Part shown: in pieces, positions 9,960 through 21,504 of the stretch
Numbering within the stretch: the stretch's first letter is position 1
How the letters are laid out: each line of letters opens with the position of its first letter
Assembly: GCA_031216915.1 (NCBI GenBank)
Contig: CM062289.1
Span: 61,511,741-61,575,740, forward strand
Length of the DNA stretch: 64,000 nucleotides
Direction of reading: 5' to 3'
From: Pictodentalium vernedei
Taxonomy: Eukaryota > Mollusca > Scaphopoda > Dentaliida > Dentaliidae
Made by a program: the position numbers and the translations under genes
Notes under the pieces: generated by a model
Told to the model about the DNA's origin: nothing
The model's input: the letters and a program-made list of their open reading frames with translations, nothing else
The model's database searches: none

Positions 9960-12420
9960 CCTGCGAAGCTTCGACATTCGATTCGATTTCGTTGGTATTC
10001 GGTTCGATTCGTAATCGGCTGCTCCGTTCGTTTTTCTTCGAATCTTTCACTGGAATTTCTCTTGGTGTCCATCCTCTTAGTCGTCTTACGAAACACACAA
10101 CAGGAATAGAAATTGTACATGAATAATGTTGAAAGTAAAGACCAAGTGTAATTTCCACAATATTAATATAAACTACATCTGTACCTACGCCACCATCTAT
10201 GCTAATTCCAGTTTCACTAGTCACGACAAGTGCTGAAAGGAAACTTAAAGTTCCCAAGCAATATCGACCATGAGCTCACGGTTGCTAGCGGCTATTGCCG
10301 TGCAGTTCCCAATTCAGAATTCTAGCACCCGTCTTTGTTTTTGGACAAAAATCTTTAATGAGTAATATTCTACGAATGCATGCCTTGAATATTTTAACAA
10401 TCTTGACATCAAGACGCCTGTATTCGATTCGAAACTCGATTGGATTTCGAATAATAGACTCGATTCGATTCAAGATTCGATTCGAATCGAAAATATGTGA
10501 TTGGCAAGACCCTACACATGGGCCTTCCACTGATAGTAGAGAACAAATCATGACGAAAAAACAACTTTATATGGAGAGCGCTTGTGTCTCAACCAATATG
10601 ACTGAACATTAGACAATCATACCATTTGTGTATCTCTAACCATTTCAACTTGAAAAAACGAAACCTTTGTAAAACTATTGCTATATTAACACATCTTTGT
10701 AAATTTAATAAATGCGTACCCTTTCTTTGTATTGGAGTGACCGGTTCAACTCGTAAAAGGAAAACGTTTGTAACACTGATTTGTAAATATGCCATATTTG
10801 TCTTCATAAACATAAAAAACAACCAATACAATGAAATTGCTTTTTTCAGCGAACATAGCCGATTGAGACAGAACAAGACGAGGGTGGTGCAAAACGGAGG
10901 ACTGGAATCTACGGCCCATGGTGGAGTTTTTCCTGTGTTTCACGAGGGCCGAAGGCGTACGTGAATTACACGAACACTCAAATGAGGGTCATTGATTTCC
11001 CCCACCCCCGTAATATGTACCACGATGAACCGTTCGAGACTTTAATTGTCCTGACGTTCAAATGTCACTGGGAATTCAGTTTCCTCAATGTTTTTCAAAA
11101 TGCGACGTCAAACGTCGGAAAGTACAAATAACAAGATATTTTTCACATCAGTGGTTCTCTGATTGAGGGCTAGATTATTTTTAGTGGTCTGAATTTGTTA
11201 TTCAAAACTTGTTTTATTACAAATTATTGGAGAGTGCCCATTGGCACTCTCCAATAAGTTGTAATAAAACAAATTTATGTGAACAAAATATTATTTGTGT
11301 TTGACCGAATGTGAAATAAAAGGAAGGAAAGTGTTGGCTTTTGCTCTGATATCCTCATTCTTTGACTTTAAGCCGTTTTGTGTTGAAGCATTTCAGGCGA
11401 GAAATGTCGAGTCAGAGGTGTTTCACATGATGTTCTGATGCGTAATTCAGATTCCACGTGTCGTGTTTCTAGATCATTTTTCAATGTCTGTGTTGTATCG
11501 CGCAATGTTAAATACACACATCAATCGTGGTATAGAACTCCCAACTTGTACGAGCTCGTTAAGCACGTTCCAATAACGGGTCATAAGCCAGGTTTTAGAA
11601 GCAAAATATGAAAATCATTATTTAGCCCGGAAGTGTGTTGCATGTATTGCGTACTATTCATGTTAAAGCTATAAATAAATGCTGATTTTAAAATAAAAAC
11701 TTAATGTTTCTGTCTTCATCAAAGATGTGGGAGAGGGGACGAATATATTATTTGAAGTACTGATGCATCATGTCCTCCCACTCTTCACCCATTTCCGCCG
11801 CCGTTGTTTTCCTTTCCGACAGGAGGTTATCACATATATTGTTCAATATTTTGTATGACAGCAATTCAGAACATCGGTCATCTCTAGAAAGGCTGATTTG
11901 AGGTTGTTCTCGATATGGCTGACATTTTTTGCCAATTTGGCAAAAATCGCTACCAATGATTGGAACTGTCACCATTGGTATTAGTTACGTACTGGACCAG
12001 GAAACGGTAACCTTTATGTCTCAAAGGGTTATTTTTTTATAAAACTACTGATGAACATATCGAAAAATTACAGGTTATTTCACATCGTCATAGTTAGTAA
12101 TAAATTATTATCATATGACTATGACATTTTTACCCTAAATATCACTACTGTTTGACGATGTTTTCCAAACTGTTGTATCACACCGGGTGAGATTTTTCCG
12201 GATCAAAAGTCCATATCATACTCTTACGGAAATCAAAAATTCATGTCACACTCCCACGGAAATATCCGAGAGTTTCCGTGAATAGTTTCCGTAACTAGGG
12301 AAGTCGTTGTTGTTTCGTCTGCCGGGAAGAATCTGGGTATCTAATTTATAACGGCCAGTGAATCGAAGTGAGCAAATTATGTTACTATTTGCGTGTCATA
12401 TGATAAACATATCATCATAA
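9960..12420. other. No gene recognised; CGATTC-rich patches and one palindrome
   Basis: No exon is visible. Two patches rich in ATTCGATTCG (about 9975-10030 and 10425-10500) lie in roughly inverted relation. A 64-base palindrome is listed separately. The ORFs here resemble nothing I know. Confidence 0.45.
11209..11272. repeat. Near-perfect palindrome
   Basis: TTGTTTTATTAC-AATTATTGGAGAGTGCC and its inverted copy form arms of about 30 bases around a CATT loop. No second copy was found in the window. Confidence 0.7.
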
Positions 12421-12570
12421 CAGTGTGTTGACCCGTGTCGTCGCATCACATCTCGTTGAGGTGGCCAGATTTTCGGATCACACGAGCTGCCTCGGCAGCT
12501 CGTGTGATCCGAAAATCTGGCCACCTCAACTCGACGTGATACTACGACACGGATCAACAGACAGTTACGG
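12420..12570. repeat. Foldback element, family G, copy 1
   Basis: The inner stem (12455-12530) has 36-base arms beginning GTTGAGGTGGCCAGATTTTC around CTCG. Outer arms TGTTGACCCGTGTCGT and its diverged inverted copy extend the fold. A related but diverged structure sits at 59318-59444, with the same CACACGAG-GC...CTCGTGTG centre. Confidence 0.7.
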
Positions 12571-12774
12571 TAATATCTATTTACATTATTGATATTCTAT
12601 GTTTCATTATTTGCGATGTTCGCTAAATGTTGAGTGGAGACGAAATGTGACTTTTACGTGAACAAAGTGACCTAAGAGTCAAAATTCTATCCAGGCTAAA
12701 ACTACACACGAAGTATTCAAGAAGATCAAGGTTATCAACTCGACACTTTGATGCCAAGAATAGCCTCTAGCCAT

Positions 12775-13020
12775 TTTCCCCAAAATGGCCAGTATTATTC
12801 ACAAAATCTCCATTCAAATTATATTATTTTCGTTTTTTGTCTCTAAAATATAGCCTTTGGTCTCTCATTGAAACGAGTACGATGGACACATTCCAATGAG
12901 GGGGGGGGGGGGGGGGGGTCATTAGCTATGTGTTTGAGAAACAAACAAAAAACGAAAAAAATCCAGTAATTCAGAAAATGGTGTGGCAAGTGTCGTTTTC
13001 TGTTGGTGTTGGGTAAAGGG
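12775..13020. mobile_element. TTAA-type foldback element, family C, diverged copy
   Basis: The right end GTTGGGTAAAGGGTT, the TTTGTCTC-AAA-ATA core and the GTGTCGT-TGCTTT-type flank match subfamily 2. A run of about 18 G at 12901-12918 sits in the core, and the left end is degenerate. It lies immediately downstream of the SLC22-type stop codon. Confidence 0.55.
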
Positions 13021-13114
13021 TTGACATTCGTTGTATCATAAAAATCTCTTGTGCTGTGAAATCCCCCAAAAATGACGTGTTGCCCGAGATCTTGATTATA
13101 CGTGTGTCAGTATG

Positions 13115-13137
13115 TTTATTCTCTCTGAATATTTATT
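13115..13137 (-). promoter_or_regulatory. Poly(A) signals of the SLC22-type gene
   Basis: AATAAA occurs twice on the minus strand, at 13132-13137 and 13115-13120. These are about 21 and 38 bases beyond the TAA stop at 13158-13160. They would give a very short 3' untranslated region. Confidence 0.5.
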
Positions 13138-13157
13138 GCTCTTATTATTTGAAGAGT

Positions 13158-13367
13158 TTATGTTCCAGGCACCATTTCGAATGAGTCGTTCACTTTGTAT
13201 TCTTTCATTGAATCAGGTTTCTGTAGGATGTCCTTGGAACTTCCGAGAATTCCAATCGTGTCTGGTATTCCAGTCTTATTAGTTTCGGGAAGGAGCCATA
13301 CAAGACCGGATGATCCAAAGGCTGTTATTGCGATAAGTAGGTACATAAGACTACCATTCAGCTGGTC
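13158..13367 (-). CDS. SLC22-type transporter, last exon (TM12 and C-tail)
   Basis: A minus-strand exon with acceptor TTTGTCCTGCAG before GACCAG and a TAA stop. It encodes about 69 residues: a hydrophobic helix (LLIAITAFGSSGLVWLLPE) and the signature LPETNKTGIPDTI, which matches the LPET-(x)n-LP-(D/E)TI segment at the end of TM12 in SLC22 proteins. A polar tail ending in VPGT follows. It starts in phase 0, matching the end of the exon at 24550-24622. The family moves organic cations, anions or carnitine across the plasma membrane; the substrate cannot be told from this part. The 11.2-kb intron upstream is full of transposons. Confidence 0.88.
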   Translation of the reverse strand, partial: DQLNGSLMYLLIAITAFGSSGLVWLLPETNKTGIPDTIGILGSSKDILQKPDSMKEYKVNDSFEMVPGT

Positions 13368-13587
13368 CTGCAGGACAAACAAGATAACAATTATACAATT
13401 AATTCCCGAATCACCAAGTATTTTAATTATTAGCCCCAAAACATAGAGCACACCCCTCGTTGGGGAAATAGCTCAAAATGTTCGTTCTAATGAGGGACCA
13501 CGAGCTTAGTCTTGGAGCCAAAAGGGAAACACATCAAAATCTAAATGGCGCTTTTGTGAATAACACCGGTCGTTACATGGTGACGTA

Positions 13588-13844
13588 CAGTATGTGGAGA
13601 GTGTTTTATCCCTAAATCACTCACAGAGTGCAGATTCCACCCAAGCAATAATTGCAAATTTGTTGCAAAGAATAACAAGCAAAAGCAAAGTTTCAGCCAG
13701 TGGATCTCCGGGTTTACCCCGGAGGTCCACTGGCTGAAACATTGTTTGTGTTTTTAGTCGATATATACAAAATTTGAAAGTTATAGGTTGGGTGATAACC
13801 CAACTCCGCGGGTGATTTAGTTACAATCCACTCTCCACGTACTG
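13588..13844. mobile_element. Foldback MITE, family A, copy 2
   Basis: TA flanks at 13586-13587 and 13845-13846 enclose 257 bases with ends CAGTATGTGGAGAGTG and the complement of CAGTACGTGGAGAGTG. The stem-loop core is at 13685-13745. It is closest to the copy at 35953-36219 and lies in the intron between the last two SLC22 exons. Confidence 0.85.
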
Positions 13845-13849
13845 TACTA

Positions 13850-14670
13850 TTGGGGCCGACCTTTTAAGAAGACCTTTTGGGGATACTTTTTGGAGAGTAC
13901 CCTTTTTGCGGATACCGTTTGGATCATATCTATATGAAGATAGTTTTGGCTACTAATCCTATTCCGCTCCGGGCGTCTTGACCACCCGCACCCTTCGTAG
14001 TTCCAAGGCCACCACTGCTGATTTGACCATGGTCACCACCATCTGTAATGTAATCACTGGCTCTGAGAGCTGTCTGTTGTTTTCGTTTATTTAAAGTAAC
14101 AAAAGGAAACTTGATTGAATTTTATTTTGATGTCATAGGGATTTTCACAATTACTTGCTCCTTAACTGGACATTCCTTACTCGTCGAATTATTTCAAGAT
14201 GGATAACTCTATCGTAAGTCGATTTTTATCACGATATAAGCTAGGGATGTTTATTCTCCCGTTATAATTGGAAAGTATTTCAGGCTTTTAAACATTACGT
14301 CGGCTGAGAACCAAAATGTTCTACCATTTTCATCTTTTCGGGAAAATCAAGTTTAAAGTTTTTCACCCAGGTTCTACCCCATGTTATGGTTATAGGTATG
14401 TGTTTCATTGTTATATTAAAATATCACATTTCAAAGAGTAAACTGTGTACTAAATTAACCTATAAAGAAAAAAATCCACCTTTTTTCGTTTGGAGATAGA
14501 ACACTTTTCACTTGTAGGACAGCATTGCTTTAAACCCGTTGTGGTGTTTGGAGATAGAACTCTTTGTTCATAATTTATGGATAAATCTTCATTGTAACTA
14601 CAATAAAATTATGTTGCCTCCACCCAGGATGTAGTGATTTATTTTATCCCACGCGTTTTCAATTCGTCGC
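13850..14670. other. No gene recognised (intron)
   Basis: Intronic sequence with no exon, SINE or foldback that I can name. Confidence 0.45.
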
Positions 14671-14671
14671 C

Positions 14672-14725
14672 TGAGTGCTAGAATGTCCTATGTCCCATAG
14701 GGGACATAGGACATTCTAGCACTCA
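14672..14725. repeat. Perfect 25-bp-arm palindrome
   Basis: TGAGTGCTAGAATGTCCTAT followed by GTCCC forms one arm. After a four-base ATAG loop the exact inverted copy follows. No mismatch was seen in the arms. Confidence 0.85.
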
Positions 14726-14920
14726 CGCTACGAGTTTATGAAGAGTATCACATAGAAACCCAGAATATGGTTTGAGTTATGAAATTTATGTGATAATCAG
14801 AAAATTCATAGTAAAGGTTAGGAATGTGCTAACGAAGTATGAGATATGTAATTTTCACATTAGCAATCTTTATTGTTGGTGCTGTTTCTACCCATGTGCA
14901 ACATTAATCCCGACAAAGGA

Positions 14921-15030
14921 CTATCTAGCTGGCGGGCGGGCGGGCTTTTGGGCTGGATTGTGGGCGGGCTGGCTGGTGGTTGACTGGCTGGCCGACATAC
15001 TGGTGGATTGATGGATGTAAGGATATCTGA
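14921..15030. repeat. Low-complexity GGCGGGC/GGCTGG/TGGATGGA tract
   Basis: Short imperfect repeats of GGCGGGC, then GGCTGG, then GGATGGAT-like units. They form a simple tract with no coding signature despite open frames. Confidence 0.6.
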
Positions 15031-15049
15031 ATAGATGGATAGAGTAATT

Positions 15050-15580
15050 TTGATGTGCAGGCCTGGCAATCTAGAAAATCAAGGAGTGCAAAACAGTTGC
15101 CCTCCTCAGATTGCTTGGGAGTGCAATTGCACCTGAAATTTTCAATGCAAAAACTTATATGCTCTTTTGGTTATATTCACTTCAAGGTATTAATATTGCG
15201 ACTGAAAACTTGTACTAAATTCAGCTACATAGTGGAAAAATTGGTACACACATCTTCTCATTATTCAAAACGTTGCATTCAATTCTTATGTGACTGTCTT
15301 CTACACTCAAAATGTATCGAAATGCAACACAGAATGGGTCATGAATTATTGCGAATCAATGCAACATTGACACATCGTCCCCTGAGTTCCAATGTGTTCT
15401 CTGTGCCAGTAGGCACAGAGAACACATTGGAACTCAGGGGGCGAAATGATAATAAATTTTAAAGGCAGTCCCAGGTCTGGCATTCCAGAAAATCAAGGGG
15501 TGCAAAAAATTGCACTCCTCAGTTTTTTCTAGGCGTGCAGCACTCCTGAACTCAAGAAGAATGCCAGGCCTGGATGTGGG
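15050..15580. repeat. Foldback region with family E core
   Basis: The core at 15372-15444 is an inverted repeat of TCGTCCCCTGAGTTCCAATG around TGCCAGTAGGCA. Outside it, AGAAAATCAAG-AGTGCAAAA occurs at about 15073 and again at about 15489 in the same orientation. GCCTGGCA/TGCCAGGC-type ends suggest a larger composite foldback. Confidence 0.55.
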
Positions 15581-16260
15581 TAGATTAGGATTACAAATCA
15601 CATATGCGTAGATAATGAAGGGTAACTTGAGTCCAATGCCAATTGAAAGGCCAAATATAGAAGAAATTACAGAACAAATAGAATTTAATTTTAAACAATA
15701 ATCAAACAAAAAGGTTACAGGTGACATCAATGGAAATTCAATATTTTTGTCAGTACATCGATTTGTTCATGGCTGTTATGAATGCACTGGAAGATCAAAT
15801 AACCAAAAATAAGAATGCCTTCAACCTTTGACAGGTGAAACCTGGTTTACAGGGAGGGCAGAATATTAACTATTTGGAGAGCAGACGACAGCTTTCGGAT
15901 TTTCTTTTTATTTCAATGTGCGGACGAAAAATATTTCAACCTAAATTTATTCATAACACAGAATTCTTTTTTTTCTCGATTTTCGTATCAAATCAAGGCA
16001 TAAATGTTTATAACAACCTTGACTTGATTTCATAACAAACTCTAGAAAAGTTATAATATAAGAATATTACCTACCTTGTCTTCACTTAATAACAAAATCT
16101 AGAAAAGTTATGACCCAGGAAAATTATGGGTGAAAGGGTAAACGTAAATACTAAATGGTGTATTGTATATCTTGGAGAGTAGGTGGTGGTGGGGTGGCAA
16201 TAGTCGTACAGAAGACGAAAACACAATGTGTTTTAAATATTTTTATTACATGCCCATGCA
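15580..16260. other. No gene recognised (intron)
   Basis: Intronic AT-rich sequence. The hydrophobic minus-strand ORF across 15434-15730 does not match the SLC22 exon that is missing. Confidence 0.4.
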
Positions 16261-16263
16261 GTC

Positions 16264-16600
16264 TCTCTTATGCAATACGGCGTGCAATACGGCTGTGCAA
16301 TACGAAATTCCGTATTGCACACCAACCTGTTCCAACCGGGACTTTTTTTATGCAATGCGACTGCATAAAGTGCATGGTGTTTACCACCGTTGATAGAAAA
16401 GAAAATTAGGTCAGTAGGTGCTTGGGTCATGTAATAAATACAAAACCACATGTATGTTTCAATGAGTCGTTTTGTATACAATTCGTCAGATGTGCGTAGA
16501 AAGAAAACGTCTCGACCTTCGGTCTCGACGTTTTCTTCATACGCACATCTGACTCATTGAATACAAAACGACTCATTGAAACATACATGTAGTTTTGTCT
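16264..16600. repeat. Foldback element with nested hairpins
   Basis: A first hairpin, GTGCAATACGAAATTCCGTATTGCAC, is near 16298. A second structure has 30-base perfect outer arms (16448-16477 and 16561-16590, ACATGTATGTTTCAATGAGT...). Its inner arms CAGATGTGCGT and GAAAACGTCTCGACC surround TTCG. No target duplication was fixed. Confidence 0.65.
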
Positions 16601-16749
16601 ATGTATGTAATCGGATATTAATAAACTGAACCCAGCCGTCGTCTTCAGTACATTTTAGATTGAACAACTTAATTTTTCTATAGAAGCCATGTAAAGTGAA
16701 TCAAACCCTTGGAAATGTGAAACTGACAAATTCAATATTGTTTGATTAA

Positions 16750-16978
16750 CCCTTTACCCAACGTAACGGCAAAAACCCGGCCAGCGCTATTCACAAATCG
16801 CCAATTAATTTTCATTATTTTTTCATTTTTTGTCTCAAAAATAAGTTATGACCTCTCTTTGGAACGAGCTCCTTCCAGTGAGGGGTCATAACCTATGTTT
16901 TGAGACACAAAATGAAAAAAATAGTTCTTCAAGAATTTTGTTTGCACCAGGCGTCTGCTTTTCATGTTCGGTAAACGG
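16750..16978. mobile_element. TTAA-flanked foldback element, family C, copy 3
   Basis: TTAA at 16746-16749 and 16979-16982, left end CCCTTTACCCAACGTAACGG. The core is subfamily 2: TTTTTGTCTCAAAA-ATA-GTTATGACC and its inverted copy. A central part of the stem (one GGAACGAGCTC half) is shorter than in the copy at 20909-21153. Confidence 0.8.
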
Positions 16979-17214
16979 TTAAACTCTGAAAGCTCAGTCA
17001 AGTAATGAATGATTGAGCTAATTCCAATGTGCAGATGTATAATTATTTTCATTTGATCGCTTCAGAGAGAAAACTCTTATTGGGCGGAGAGCGTCAATAA
17101 ATTAGGATCATTGATGTTCTTTGTTCTATAACAATCTTAGTGAGCGTAGAGTTATAGTTCGCAGTACTTCAATGATCATCTTGAGTTAACCTTTCCTTAT
17201 TAAAGCCTTTAAAT

Positions 17215-17575
17215 GGTTAAGGCAATGAATGAGGTTTAACGACACTTTCGACAGCCAATGGCACCTTGTGTCGGACAGTTTTACGGGTGGAGGAAGCCGG
17301 AGTACCGCAGAGAACTATCGAGCAACGGTGAGAAACTGTCAGCCTCCTCAACATACTAGCCCCACGCAAGCATGGTTAGCATTGGTTGAAGACAAGTGCA
17401 CAATCAACGCGCAGTACCCCTTAGTAGTACTAAGTTAGTACACAACGCCACCGTGCCCCACCTGGATAATTGGGATGAAGTCTTGCCCAAGGCCACCACG
17501 AAGTTGTCACAGGTGGGATTCGATCCGAGGACTTTTCGGCTTGCAGCTACCGCGCTCCTGAAATCTTACTTGCTG
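17215..17575 (-). mobile_element. V-domain SINE, tRNA-type head
   Basis: On the minus strand it runs from a head with GCGCGGTAGCTGC and a B-box-like GGATCGAATCCCACC, through CCTTGGGCAAG, to CCCGTAAAACTGTCCGACAC and GGCTGTCGAAAGTGTCGTTA. The 3' part is shared with the SINEs at 8195, 19505 and 47545. It lies in an SLC22 intron. Confidence 0.7.
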
Positions 17576-17579
17576 AAAG

Positions 17580-18620
17580 AGAAATGTGTTATCACTTGGC
17601 TTTTGCTGAAAGGAAAAGACATTAGTTATTCTTCTCGAAAAAAAATATTTCTCGAAGGCTCTCTTACAAATTTTTCTGAAATTTTGCTCAGTTAAAGACA
17701 GATATGAGTTGTAGATCTGTTCGCATTATTACCTCCGACTAACCAGTTTGAATGCCCCAAAATACCCCAAAACACCCAAATCGTCATTCACTTTTCACAG
17801 ATTTGTCGTAAATACAATTTTCCACAACAATCTGGTAACAAAGGTTTACCAAAATTATTTGTTCTGCCAAAATTTTCCAAACTGTCAAAATAGACCTGAA
17901 AGTCGAACATTCTGGCCAACAATCTCGGCACTGTTAATTAGCAGTACACCAGTAATTGACTGAATCGTTATACTGTAATGTATTATTGTCGTAAATGCAA
18001 AAGAAATTTCGATTTTATCCACAATGAGCCCAAAATGGCTGCTAAACGTGAAATAAACGGTCCAAACTTTCATTGACCAATATCTCATAGTCCGAATTGG
18101 CTACGGTCGTGAACTTTTCACAGATTTGTCCGGATAACAAACGTTTACCAAAAATATTTTTTCTGCCAAAATTTTCCAAAACATCAACTCTACACTGCCA
18201 CAGCTAATCAAGATTTTACATTTTACCTAACTGAGGAAGATGGACCAGGAAAGGTAATTTAACCATCACAGGGACCTAGGTGGGCATCGACTGCATCTGA
18301 CGGCGCTTTACCCCTTTAACTAAAGCACTGCTACATTTTCGCGTACCTTGAGTTGCAAATTGTCGTTCAGGCTGATTCAGGGGGTAATAGTTTATAAGGA
18401 ATAACCTAGGCAGGACGAATTTTCTGTGCGACGTACCATTAATCTTTCACCCATGAAATATTCAAGCAGAGCAATAACGTGTTACAAACATACAGATATC
18501 GAGATATTGCGCAGAAATTGTGTCAGGAGTTGCATGGGGTTGTCATTCAACGTTGTCGTAACACTTCAAAAAGGACAATTACGGTTTGCAAACCTACAGA
18601 TTTCGATATATCGAGGCTGA
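17580..18620. other. No gene recognised (intron)
   Basis: Intronic sequence. Part of 18120-18330 weakly resembles the direct repeat at 18625-18925 (CACAG-GACCTAGG and similar fragments), but no exon is seen. Confidence 0.4.
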
Positions 18621-18624
18621 AATT

Positions 18625-18925
18625 TTGAACCCAATGGGTATCTTTTATTAGGACTAACATGACAGGAGTGTATAAGTACATAGTTTTTTTAACCCTTCCT
18701 ACACCATCCTGCTCTCATACATTTACATAAATTGAGCTACAATTTGTTACCCGAGGTAATTTTACCAGAAAAGGGACATGGGCTGAGTCTCGATTGCGAT
18801 TGATGTTGTCAACCACAGCAACAATGTGAGCCTGGAGAACTGGTGGAATAATGCTGCACAGCAAGGTGACCTCTGCTAGTTGTAAATAAGTGTGAGCCTA
18901 TCAAAATATTGTTGATATTTAAATA
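18625..18925. repeat. Direct repeat II, copy 1
   Basis: Shares ordered blocks with 20285-20605: TTTTATTAGGA-TAACAT, TTTAACCCTTCCT, CCGAGGTAATTTTACCA/CTGAGGTAATTTTACCA, CAACCACAGCAACA and AATGTGAGCCT-type segments. Moderately diverged. Confidence 0.65.
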
Positions 18926-18929
18926 CGAT

Positions 18930-19500
18930 GTGTTTTGTGTTGGTCGTAGCATTGAATGGAGACATGAGCACACCAACGTCTCCAAGAGAAACCATAGGGA
19001 AGTACTTAAACACACCTTGATTTAAATAAATGCACCCCCATTGGTGGAACCTTGGAAGCAAAGAGTGCTGATCTACTGATGTAGACTTTTAACTACTGCA
19101 CCAATCAAATGGGGGAGGGGAGCAACGCTGTAATATACTCTACATACTTTTTCAGGTTCGTTGCGGAGGGGATGAGATACATTTTTGCTCCGTGGACATC
19201 GTATCCCATGTCTATTCACATTAGCTGTCAAAGAGTTTATGTTACCCCTTTCCTGGCATTATCTTCCAAACCTGGATGAGGCTTAATGTTGGAATAGATC
19301 TCACGGGACCGCTAAATTTTTCATTTTATTTGATTCCTTTCTCTTTTGGGGATGGGAGTGGGTTGGGATGTGGCGGGGTGTACACATATATTCATACTGC
19401 GGGAATTCTACCTAATTTTGGCTTTTTCGGGGGTGGGGGAAGGGCACCCTACCCTTACGTCCCTGAATGGGGGCCTGCAATAGAATATACATTAGCACTA
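18930..19500. other. No gene recognised (intron)
   Basis: Intronic sequence with T- and G-rich stretches near 19340-19470. No exon matches a known protein. Confidence 0.4.
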
Positions 19501-19504
19501 GCTA

Positions 19505-19506
19505 AA

Positions 19507-19544
<38 letters not shown>

Positions 19545-19765
19545 TTAATTTACTGTTTTTTTTAACATTTTCGACAGTCAGGGTCACCATGTGTCTGGCA
19601 ATTTTACGGGTGGTGGAAGCTGGAATACCCCGAGAGAACCACTGAGCAACGGTGAGCAACTGTCAAGCTTCCCAACGTACTCCACACAAGCAGGAGTAAC
19701 ACTGCCTGAAAAAACAAGTGCACCCTCGCCGGGCAATACGCATTAGTACACAATGCCACCGTTTG
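19505..19765 (-). mobile_element. V-type SINE, 5'-truncated, (TAAA)n tail
   Basis: On the minus strand it ends in TAAATAAATAAATA at 19508-19545, preceded by the GACACATGGTGACC...GTCGAAAATG and CCCGTAAAATTGCC 3' body of the V-SINEs. The match stops near the CACAATGCCACCG segment, so the head and V motif are absent, as in 5'-truncated retroposed copies. Confidence 0.7.
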
Positions 19766-19769
19766 TGCT

Positions 19770-20280
19770 AATTATCACTTTTTATGAAAGGAATGGTGGC
19801 CATAACTTGAAGTAATCCACCGTTAGAGTTCAGTGACACCTTTTAAAACCAAATTATTTCATTTAGAGCAAGCTTGCTTGATGTTAAAACAATGAAACTC
19901 ACGTAGTTTGAAATATTAATCTTTATTTTGCACATAATTAAATATACAAGATGCTGTAAAAAATAGGAAAATACATAATACAAAAAAGGATATGCAAAAC
20001 AATTAGCATAACCATTTTTCAGGTTAGGCAAATTTTCTATTTTTTTCACCCCCGAAAAAAAGGAAATTCACCATGGGCCTCATTGTATAGTTTTATGAAA
20101 AAAGAAGAAAATCTCTATTTGAGCTTTATGACCATTTGACCCCGCTCAGTGTGGAAGACTTTTTGAATGATGTTTTTCTTCTTTAAAATATGCTCTGAAG
20201 GATTTCGAGTGATTTACATTCCACTTTGTGATAACACTTGAACCACAACAATACACCTATATGTTCAGAGCTATGGAACT
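19770..20280. other. No gene recognised (intron)
   Basis: AT-rich intronic sequence with no nameable feature. Confidence 0.4.
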
Positions 20281-20284
20281 GAAA

Positions 20285-20605
20285 TTTGGTGCTTATGGGT
20301 ATATTTTATTAGGAATAACATAATGGTGGAATTTTAGAGTCATAGTTGTTTTAACCCTTCCTTCTTCAACCCTTGCACAACGCCAGGCAGCACTCCTACA
20401 TTTACAGATATCGAGCGACAAATTTGTCACCTGAGGTAATTTTACCATTTTACCAGAACAGGGACTTGGGCTCCGATTGCATTTGTTGTTGCCTTAATGG
20501 TAAAACCTTCAACCACAGCAACACTGGGAGCCTAGAGAGATAGTGAAATAATTGTGAACACCACGGGGACCTCGGCTAATTGTAAAAATGTGTGAGTTTA
20601 TCAAA
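20285..20605. repeat. Direct repeat II, copy 2
   Basis: Partner of 18625-18925, same orientation. It carries an extra ATTTTACC duplication and other small gaps relative to copy 1. Confidence 0.65.
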
Positions 20606-20908
20606 AGTTTTGATCGAATTATTTGGGGACCTCAACACCAATTTCTCTAGAAAATCGACTTTTAATTTGAATTCAGGTGAAATTGGCTTGTAGCCTATTC
20701 ATAGACCACCTCCATATTGTGAGTTTGTTTTCTCATCCTTTTGCCTCTGTATGGCTGTTGCCTCCATCAGAGGTACAGGGGTGCACAAACCAGCTCTCGT
20801 TGACTCGTCCATGCAAACATTCTCCTGCCATTACTCCCATGGTAGTTTCCAACAGTTGCAGCGCAGATACTTGAGTACAATCCGTTACTGACGAATCCTC
20901 CTGATTAA

Positions 20909-21153
20909 CCCTTTACCTAACATGGAAAGCAGACGACACTTGCAAACAAAATTCTTGAGCAAGTAATTTTTTTCATTTTTTGTCTCAAAAACATAGGTTA
21001 TGACCCCTCGTTGGAACGAGCTCGACGAGCTCGTTCCATCGAGGGGTCATAACCTATATTTTTGAGACAAAAAATGAAAAAAAATAATGAAAATTAATTG
21101 GCGATTTTTGAGAATAGCGCTGGCTGGTTTTGGCCGTTACGTTAGGTAAAGGG
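20909..21153. mobile_element. TTAA-flanked foldback element, family C, copy 4 (subfamily 2 type copy)
   Basis: TTAA at 20905-20908 and 21154-21157, ends CCCTTTACCTAAC and GTTAGGTAAAGGG. The core is a long, nearly perfect inverted repeat of TTTGTCTCAAAAA-ATAGGTT and ATGACCCCTCGTTGGAACGA around GCTCGACGAGC. It is the cleanest subfamily 2 copy in the window. Confidence 0.88.
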
Positions 21154-21264
21154 TTAACCCTATTGGCGCGACAGGCGACTAAAGTCGACAGACGGCAGAC
21201 CGCGGAAAAGTTCTGCAGTAGTCATTTTAGCCAACTGTGTGTGTCCATTCCTACGTGCTTTTAA

Positions 21265-21497
21265 CCCTTTAACCAACGCAGACGATATCAAAATTTATTA
21301 TTTTAAATTTCAATTTTCTCAATTTTTTCAAAAAATTTCAACAAAACCATATCATGTGAGCCCTCGTTGGAACGAGCTCGTTCCAACGAGGGATCACATG
21401 ATATGGTTTTGTTGAAATTGTTTGAAAAATAATATTTTTTTAACTGCTGAAGTTGCACAGTTTGCGGGCGGATGCGGCCAATTCGTTTGGTAAAGGG
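21265..21497. mobile_element. TTAA-flanked foldback element, family C, copy 5 (subfamily 1 type copy)
   Basis: TTAA at 21261-21264 and 21498-21501, left end CCCTTTAACCAACGCAGACG and right end GCGGGCGGATGCGG...TTTGGTAAAGGG. The core is an inverted repeat of TTTCAACAAAACCATATCAT and GTGAGCCCTCGTTGGAACGA. It sits only about 100 bases from copy 4, which has the other core. Confidence 0.88.
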
Positions 21498-21504
21498 TTA
21501 AACA

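Noticed and set aside
15434-15730. A hydrophobic minus-strand ORF considered as the missing SLC22 exon
   Set aside because: It lies on the wrong side of the 24550-24622 exon and has no ELFPT-type motif.
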